20,028 nucleotides of DNA from the NCBI GenBank assembly GCA_934589665.1, contig CAKTOJ010000022.1, positions 1-20,028 on the forward strand, written 5' to 3'. Position 1 is the first letter of the stretch. Each line of letters begins with the position of its first letter. The position numbers and the translations under genes were made by a program. A model generated the notes under the pieces. The model searched no databases. It was not told the origin of the DNA and saw nothing but the letters and a program-made list of their open reading frames with translations. Below, piece after piece: positions 14,140-20,028 of the stretch. The stretch is from an uncultured Oscillospiraceae bacterium (GTDB lineage Bacteria; Bacillota; Clostridia; Oscillospirales; Oscillospiraceae).

Positions 14140-15153
14140 TTAGATCGCGCCGACTTCCTTGTAGTACTTCTCAGCGCCGGGATGCAGGGGAGCGGTCATA
14201 CCGTTGGTGCAGTTCTCGAGAGCGATGTTGTTCGCGCAGATGGAGTGGATCTCGTAAACCTGGTCAAGGTTCTCATAGATGGTCTTGACGAAGTTGTAAA
14301 CGGCATCCTCGTCCATGTCGGAACGGCAGAAGATGTAGTTAGCGACAGCGAAGGTGTGGATATCCTCGTCCTGGTTGGCATAGGTGCCGGCAGGAATGGT
14401 GTACTTGTAGTAAGCATCGCTGTAGGAGCAGATGGCGTCGAGCTCTTCATCGGAGAAGGAGAGCAGGTGATAATCGCCGGTGGAGTAAAGCTCGGTGACG
14501 GAAGCGGCACCGACAGCGGCGATCAGGTTCGCACCATCAGCCTGGCCGTTCTGCATCAGCTCAACAGACTGGCTCTCGGAGGTGTACTCGATGTTGGAAT
14601 CGGAGTAGGAAATGCCGCAGGCGGTGAACATGTCGCGGGTGTTGATCTCGGTAGCGGAACCGGAAGCACCGGCGCAGAAGGTCTTGCCCTTGAAATCAGC
14701 GAAGGAGTTCACGCCGGACTTGTTAGAGACAGCAACCTGCATGACGTTGGGGTAAACATAGGTGACGGAGGAAATGTTGTCGAAGGTCTCACCCTCGAAA
14801 GCGCCCTGGCCGTCAAGAGCCTGCTTGACAACGCCAGCCTGACCGAACGCGAAGTCGGTCTCGCCTTCCTGCATCAGACGGATGTTCTCAGGAGTACCGG
14901 CAGTGGACTGAGCGGAAGCCTTGAACCACTCGGGAGCCTTGTCGTTGAGCAGCTGGCACAGGCCGTTTGCAATCAGGAAGTAGGTGCCGCCGGAGGTAGC
15001 ACCGCAGATCTGGACGGTGTAGGGGGAGGCGGGAGCGCCGTCGGTGGCAGTCTGATCACCATCGGTGCTGGGGGAGTCGCTCTTGCTGCCGCAGGCGACC
15101 AGGGACATGGTCATGACCAGGGCAAGGAAGAGTGCGAGGATTTTCTTGTTCAT
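14140..15153 (-). CDS. TAXI-family TRAP substrate-binding lipoprotein
   Basis: This 337-residue extracellular binding protein captures the substrate for the TRAP permease. A lipoprotein signal peptide (residues 1-20, basic MNKK, hydrophobic core, lipobox LVAC with C21) is followed by a Ser/Thr/Asp-rich linker to about residue 43. The mature part shows the TAXI pattern: GATSGGTYFLIANGLCQLL, QSTAGTPENIRLMQEGETDF, FGQAG, and later FAVANYIFCRSDM with a C-terminal HPGAEKYYKEVGAI. TAXI proteins bind small carboxylates or amino acids; here the surrounding genes suggest a sugar acid. AAAGGAAG precedes the start. The codon choice is very uniform, as expected for an abundant protein. Confidence 0.95.
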   Translation of the reverse strand: MNKKILALFLALVMTMSLVACGSKSDSPSTDGDQTATDGAPASPYTVQICGATSGGTYFLIANGLCQLLNDKAPEWFKASAQSTAGTPENIRLMQEGETDFAFGQAGVVKQALDGQGAFEGETFDNISSVTYVYPNVMQVAVSNKSGVNSFADFKGKTFCAGASGSATEINTRDMFTACGISYSDSNIEYTSESQSVELMQNGQADGANLIAAVGAASVTELYSTGDYHLLSFSDEELDAICSYSDAYYKYTIPAGTYANQDEDIHTFAVANYIFCRSDMDEDAVYNFVKTIYENLDQVYEIHSICANNIALENCTNGMTAPLHPGAEKYYKEVGAI

Positions 15154-15188
15154 GAGTCTTGCTTCCTTTCAATTTTCTTGTGTTTATT

Positions 15189-15215
15189 AAATAGCAGAGT
15201 GATCTCTGGCTATTT
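15189..15215 (-). other. Intercistronic stem-loop after the LarA-like gene
   Basis: AAATAGC (15189-15195) with GCTATTT (15209-15215) and AGAG with CTCT form an 11-bp stem with one bulged base and a TGAT loop. On the minus strand it lies 26 bases after the LarA-like stop and before the binding-protein gene. It may be a partial terminator or a processing site. Confidence 0.5.
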
Positions 15216-15241
15216 CAAAGGGGAGTGGGGGACACGCAGGC

Positions 15242-16525
15242 TCAAGCCTGCTTGAAAAGACGAAGGTTGCCTTCCTCGTCAAAGGGAATGGGCATGAAGT
15301 CGCCGAGGACTTCGATGCGATCCTTGAACTGCTCGGGGACCAGATCCAGCGCGGCGCGGGACATGTAAACCTCGCCCATCTCGTGCGTGGAAACGCCGAT
15401 GATAACACTGGCCTTCTTGCGGTCGGGCTTGCCGGAGAACTTGACGGCCGCCTGAACGACTTCCTTATCCGTGTCGAGGATCATGGGCATCTTGGCGGTG
15501 CCGATGGCGGTGGAGGTCAGGGCGTTAACATAGGCAAGCTTCGGATCCATCTTCTTATAGAAGCGGCCGGAGGCGAAGTCCGCCTGACCCATGCCGTTGG
15601 GGTTGCCGTTGGAGGCGTCGGTCAGATCGAGCACGCACACCGCGCGGAAGCGGGGGCCGCCGGTCATGCCGGGAACATTATAGCGCCCGATGAGGTTGCT
15701 GTCGAGACCGGAACCGGAGACATCTTTTCCCATTTCCATCATCACGAGCACATCGGACTCATCCACATAGAAGCGGGGCATGAGCTCGTTGGCGCGCTTG
15801 AGGATCTTGGGCTCCTCCTCGAGGATCTCGTCACGCTTGAGGACGTGAACCTCGGCGAGATGGCCGAAGGCATCCTCCACGGTGCCGATGCCGCAGACGA
15901 TGTTGAGCGTGGAGAGTGTGACGCGGCCGACGGAGAGGATATTCTGCGCCATATTCTCGAAGCCGAGAATGTGGGTCATCTCCGCGCCCTTCTGCTTGGC
16001 AAGGCCGATGGCGGTCATCTTGGTGATGCCGCTCTCGATCGCGCCGCGGAAGGCCGTATGGCACTTGACGCGGTTGAGCAGGATGATGCCGTCGCACTCG
16101 TAGGCGTTTTTGTCGATGTAGACGGGCAGGCCGCGGTCACTGGTGCCGATCTCGACGACCTCCATGGAGGAGAGAATGGGTGCGCCCATGGCCTCCTCGG
16201 TGATGCCGTTGTGGATCAGAACCTCACGCTGGCCCTCGGCGGTCGCACCGCCGTGGCTGCCCATCGCGGGGATCAGAACGGGCTGACCGCCCTTGGACTT
16301 GACAAAATCCACCGTTGTCTTGATGAGCAGGGGATACTTGTCAACACCGCGGCTGCCGCAGGTGATGGCGATGCGCTGACCGGGCTTGATGTCAAGGCCG
16401 CGGTCATTGAGCTTCTGCGTGAGGACCTTGCCGGGATCGGCAAGCTCCATATCGTCGAACTTCTGACGAACCTTGACGATCTCAGGCAGCTCAATGGGGG
16501 CGAGAATGTGTTCGATTTCTGTCAT
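15242..16525 (-). CDS. LarA-like (DUF2088) putative racemase/epimerase
   Basis: This 427-residue protein resembles the lactate racemase LarA superfamily (DUF2088 N-terminal domain). LarA itself isomerises lactate with a nickel-pincer nucleotide cofactor attached to a lysine. Relevant segments are IAITCGSRGVDKYP (53-65), AMGSHGGATAEGQREVL (87-103) containing H91, and NRVKCHTAFRGAIESG (151-166) containing K154 and H156. Family knowledge extends the superfamily to malate, other hydroxy acids and a gluconate epimerase, so C2 epimerisation of a sugar acid is a reasonable guess here. No LarB, LarC or LarE cofactor genes are in the window. It lies 51 bases after the IlvD-like gene and 88 before the binding protein. 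AGAGGTG precedes the ATG at a rather long spacing. Confidence 0.83.
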   Translation of the reverse strand: MTEIEHILAPIELPEIVKVRQKFDDMELADPGKVLTQKLNDRGLDIKPGQRIAITCGSRGVDKYPLLIKTTVDFVKSKGGQPVLIPAMGSHGGATAEGQREVLIHNGITEEAMGAPILSSMEVVEIGTSDRGLPVYIDKNAYECDGIILLNRVKCHTAFRGAIESGITKMTAIGLAKQKGAEMTHILGFENMAQNILSVGRVTLSTLNIVCGIGTVEDAFGHLAEVHVLKRDEILEEEPKILKRANELMPRFYVDESDVLVMMEMGKDVSGSGLDSNLIGRYNVPGMTGGPRFRAVCVLDLTDASNGNPNGMGQADFASGRFYKKMDPKLAYVNALTSTAIGTAKMPMILDTDKEVVQAAVKFSGKPDRKKASVIIGVSTHEMGEVYMSRAALDLVPEQFKDRIEVLGDFMPIPFDEEGNLRLFKQA

Positions 16526-16576
16526 GCTGTATATTGCACCTCTTTAGAGAATTTCGATGAGTTTGTGCTTACAGAG

Positions 16577-18268
<1,692 letters not shown>

Positions 18269-18274
18269 TTTTAG

Positions 18275-18316
18275 GTAGACACCTCCGTGTGATTTCTTCA
18301 TGTTAGCCATGTCTAC
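18275..18316 (-). promoter_or_regulatory. Leader stem next to the operon's ribosome site
   Basis: GTAGACA (18275-18281) pairs with TGTCTAC (18310-18316). On the minus strand the Shine-Dalgarno GGAGGT overlaps the 5' edge of the downstream arm (18281-18286), so pairing could mask it. The 28-base loop makes the stem only moderately convincing. Confidence 0.35.
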
Positions 18317-18330
18317 TTGGCGTATGAAAA

Positions 18331-18359
18331 ATTATTAAAAATATACGACAAAATGTCAA
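18331..18359 (-). promoter_or_regulatory. Near-consensus promoter of the sugar-acid operon
   Basis: On the minus strand a perfect -35 TTGACA (18354-18359) and a -10 AATAAT (18331-18336) are separated by 17 bases. The start would fall near 18324, about 56 bases before the ATG. A small dyad GACA-TTT-TGTC overlaps the -35, and the palindrome TTCGGCCGAA (18366-18375) lies just upstream. Confidence 0.85.
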
Positions 18360-18445
18360 TTCCATTTCGGCCGAACAGGAAGATAGGTCGATTTTTTCAG
18401 CAGAATTGCAAGCAAATTCGACTGGAAAACCTTGGATATAAATTT

Positions 18446-18477
18446 ATTATAAAACGGTTATTGTGCATGATGCACAA
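18446..18477 (-). promoter_or_regulatory. Operator-like 17-bp dyad with a TATAAT box
   Basis: TTGTGCAT-G-ATGCACAA (18461-18477) is a perfect dyad of the size used by GntR/FadR-type regulators of sugar-acid genes. On the minus strand a perfect TATAAT (18446-18451) lies 9 bases downstream without a good -35, as in an activator-dependent or repressor-blocked promoter. It lies about 100 bases upstream of the main promoter. The regulator itself is not in the window. Confidence 0.6.
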
Positions 18478-18514
18478 AATTCCTGGCACAGCGTCGTTCA
18501 CAACGCTGTGCCAG
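18474..18514 (-). terminator. Terminator of the ketopantoate-reductase-family gene
   Basis: CTGGCACAGCGT (18483-18494) and ACGCTGTGCCAG (18503-18514) form a perfect 12-bp stem with an 8-base loop. On the minus strand it is followed by GAATTTTG. It lies 25 bases after the gene's stop and insulates the operon downstream. Confidence 0.85.
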
Positions 18515-18539
18515 AGGAGAGAACGGAAAAGAGCCGAAA

Positions 18540-19496
18540 TTACACCCACTGATCTGCGTAGTGATTGGAGATCATGTGAACGAGGTGAACCATCGTTTCA
18601 TTGACCGGCGTGGGGATGCCGAACTTGCGGCCCTCACGGACGATGATGCCGTTGATGGTGTCGATTTCGGTCGGACGCTTGTTGTGGATGTCCTGGCACA
18701 TGGAGACATAATGATGCTGGTTGTAGTAGGTGGCCTGAACGAAGGCGCGCAGCTCGTCGTAATCCAGCGCGATGCCCTCGGCGTTGGCGACGGCGCAGCA
18801 TTCGGCGCAGATGTGGTTGAGCATGATGAAGCCGTCCTGATCGTTGGCGTAGATGTGGTTGGAAAGCTGCGTGATGCCGGCGAGCGCGTTGCCGCAGGAG
18901 TTCAGGCAGAGCTTCTTCCACACAAACTTCTCCGCTGCGACGGAAGCGTCGGTGGAGTAGCCCATGGAGGTGAACAGGCCGCCGAGCGTCTTGCAGAAGG
19001 GATCGTCCTGACGGGTGAAGGGAGTGATGCTGATGAGCGGGGAACGGTTGCGGTTTGTGGTGTCGCACACAACGCCGAGTGCGGGTGCGTCAGCCGCGAT
19101 GCTGGCAGCGCCGAAGAAGACGTGCTCGGCGGGAACGAACTCGGCAATGGTGTCGGCGTTGCCCATGCCGTTCTGCAGCGTCAGCACGCGGGTCTCGGAT
19201 CCAATGATCGGCAGAGCGTTGGTGACGGTGCGGCGGGTCTGATAGCCCTTGCTGGAGATCATTACCAGATCGGGATATGCGGTGCCGCCGGCAACAACAT
19301 CCTCGGCATGCAGCGTGACGTGCGGATGGAGAATGACATCCTCATGCTCCTTCTCACGCAGGATCAGGCCGTTCTTCTCAATCGTCTCGACCTGCTCCTT
19401 CCAGCCGCTCACCAGCCAGACCTCGTGGCCGGATTGAATCATGCGGGAGCCGAACAGACAGGCCATTGCGCCGGTGCCCATAATCACTATTTTCAT
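18540..19496 (-). CDS. 2-dehydropantoate 2-reductase (PanE/ApbA) family protein
   Basis: This 318-residue NADPH-dependent reductase belongs to the ketopantoate reductase family, which reduces 2-keto acids to 2-hydroxy acids; PanE itself makes pantoate for coenzyme A synthesis. The N-terminal Rossmann loop is MGTGAMACLFG (6-16), with LQNG (107-110). The catalytic Lys region is WKKLCLNSCGNALAG (193-207) and the C-terminal domain has TEIDTINGIIVREG (276-289) and IPTPVNE (294-300). Length is normal. AAGGAGTG about eight bases before ATG supports the start. No panB or panC is nearby, while sugar-acid catabolism genes follow, so it may be a paralogue acting on another keto acid. The gene has its own AT-rich upstream region and terminator. 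Confidence 0.93.
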   Translation of the reverse strand: MKIVIMGTGAMACLFGSRMIQSGHEVWLVSGWKEQVETIEKNGLILREKEHEDVILHPHVTLHAEDVVAGGTAYPDLVMISSKGYQTRRTVTNALPIIGSETRVLTLQNGMGNADTIAEFVPAEHVFFGAASIAADAPALGVVCDTTNRNRSPLISITPFTRQDDPFCKTLGGLFTSMGYSTDASVAAEKFVWKKLCLNSCGNALAGITQLSNHIYANDQDGFIMLNHICAECCAVANAEGIALDYDELRAFVQATYYNQHHYVSMCQDIHNKRPTEIDTINGIIVREGRKFGIPTPVNETMVHLVHMISNHYADQWV

Positions 19497-19768
19497 AACA
19501 GTACACTCCTTATTCTTTTTTTAAATAATAAATTGAACGGGTATTGTTTGAACCATGCGCTATTTTAGGTGGAATACGATCAAAAAACAACAGATTCATG
19601 AAAAACAGGAATTTTTGTCTGTTTTTTGCGAGAAATATGACATATGTTCTTTTGGCGGCAGGGCCGAAGCAAAGCATGGCTTGCTTTTTTTCTCATCATA
19701 GCATATGCTGTTGCCATCAAGTGACGCCCGCGGCGGTCCCGCGCGGCGCGAAAGGAGACGGGGCATAT
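19497..19768. other. AT-rich divergent control region
   Basis: This region separates the minus-strand reductase from the plus-strand VOC gene. It holds a direct repeat TTGAAC (19533-19538 and 19548-19553, 15-base period) and an AT-rich stem AAAAACAG/CTGTTTTT (19601-19608 with 19619-19626). A plus-strand terminator-like hairpin ends at 19691, and a weak candidate promoter TTGCTT-17-TATGCT lies at 19681-19709. No convincing coding frame was seen. Confidence 0.5.
19668..19691 (+). terminator. Terminator-like hairpin without an upstream gene
   Basis: AGCAA (19668-19672) and GC (19674-19675) pair with GC-TTGCT (19679-19685) around an ATG loop with one bulged A. A run of seven T follows. No plus-strand gene lies upstream within the intergenic region, so it may end a small RNA or attenuate a leader of the VOC gene. 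Confidence 0.5.
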
Positions 19769-20028
19769 ATGATGGAGGCACCGAAATTCAGGATCAAGCA
19801 TGTCGGCATCACGACAGGAAGTGAACAGGAGGCCCGGGCGCTGGAGAAGAAGCTTTGTGCGCTTTTCGGACTGGAAGATGGACACGAAAATGACGCGCAC
19901 ATTTTTGCCGGCGATCTTTTTGAGATCATGAAGCACGATCGGCGCGGCAAGAAGGGGCACGTCGGACTTTACACCGAGGATATCGACCGCGCGGTCGAAT
20001 ATTTTGCGGAAAAAGGGATCGGACTGGT
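19769..20028 (+). CDS. VOC-fold protein of the KDPG-aldolase-associated type, 5' part
   Basis: The gene runs off the right edge; 86 complete codons are visible. The sequence FRIKHVGITTGSEQEARAL (7-25), then LCALFGL, AHIFAGDLFEIMK and GHVGLYTEDIDRAVEYF follows the beta-alpha-beta pattern of vicinal-oxygen-chelate (glyoxalase-like) domains. It closely resembles the extra domain that many clostridial KDPG/KHG aldolases carry. This suggests either a stand-alone partner or an N-terminal fusion to an aldolase, which would cleave the 2-keto-3-deoxy acids the nearby dehydratases should make. Two adjacent ATG codons (19769, 19772) follow AAAGGAG at 19751-19757; the first has the better spacing. Function of this domain is not established. 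Confidence 0.75.
   Translation, partial: MMEAPKFRIKHVGITTGSEQEARALEKKLCALFGLEDGHENDAHIFAGDLFEIMKHDRRGKKGHVGLYTEDIDRAVEYFAEKGIGL

Noticed and set aside
19580..19960. 126-codon minus-strand frame over the VOC gene start
   Set aside because: It overlaps the plus-strand gene, which has a good ribosome site and a family match, and spans hairpins and an AT-rich control region.

Overview
The window looks like a chromosomal segment of a Clostridia-class Firmicute, most likely an Oscillospiraceae/Ruminococcaceae-like anaerobe. This is inferred from gene families only: FeoB with a Cys-rich FeoB-associated peptide, a DUF3793 protein beside a short flavodoxin, a DUF6110-type protein beside a CtpC-like P-type ATPase, and a YlbJ-like membrane protein. 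Purine-rich Shine-Dalgarno sequences and GC-rich coding DNA interrupted by AT-rich control regions fit the same picture. No rRNA, tRNA, CRISPR array, insertion sequence or phage gene is visible.

Positions 1-6170 (+ strand) form a metal-handling region. It holds the 3' part of feoB with an unusual acidic extracellular loop, a 57-aa Cys-rich FeoB-associated peptide, and a short DtxR/MntR-like regulator that seems to lack the usual metal ligands. These are followed by a CxxC HMA-domain protein translationally coupled to an AraC-family regulator with a Cys-rich N-terminus. A small DUF6110-type protein then directly precedes a P-type ATPase with a non-canonical membrane motif. A strong terminator closes this region.

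Positions 6235-7557 (+ strand) hold a possible structured leader RNA (a potential four-way junction), a DUF3793 protein, a flavodoxin and a possible membrane micro-ORF. The stretch ends at a bidirectional terminator shared with the minus-strand genes.

Positions 7562-9421 (- strand) carry a TrmH/SpoU RNA methyltransferase and a YlbJ-like gate-domain membrane protein. A compact nested terminator/promoter separates them.

Positions 9522-18268 (- strand) form a six-gene uptake and catabolism operon. In transcription order it is: IlvD/Edd-family dehydratase, LarA-like (DUF2088) putative racemase/epimerase, TAXI-type TRAP binding lipoprotein, fused TRAP permease, UxaA-family (altronate/galactarate-type) dehydratase, SDR oxidoreductase. 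The simplest reading is import of a carboxylic sugar acid, followed by epimerisation, dehydration and redox steps. The exact substrate cannot be read from sequence. A near-consensus promoter (TTGACA-17-AATAAT) and several palindromes lie upstream at 18324-18477.

Positions 18540-20028 hold a ketopantoate-reductase-family gene on the minus strand. Divergent to it is the start of a VOC-fold gene of the type found fused to or beside KDPG aldolases in Clostridia. This suggests that the sugar-acid pathway continues beyond the right edge.
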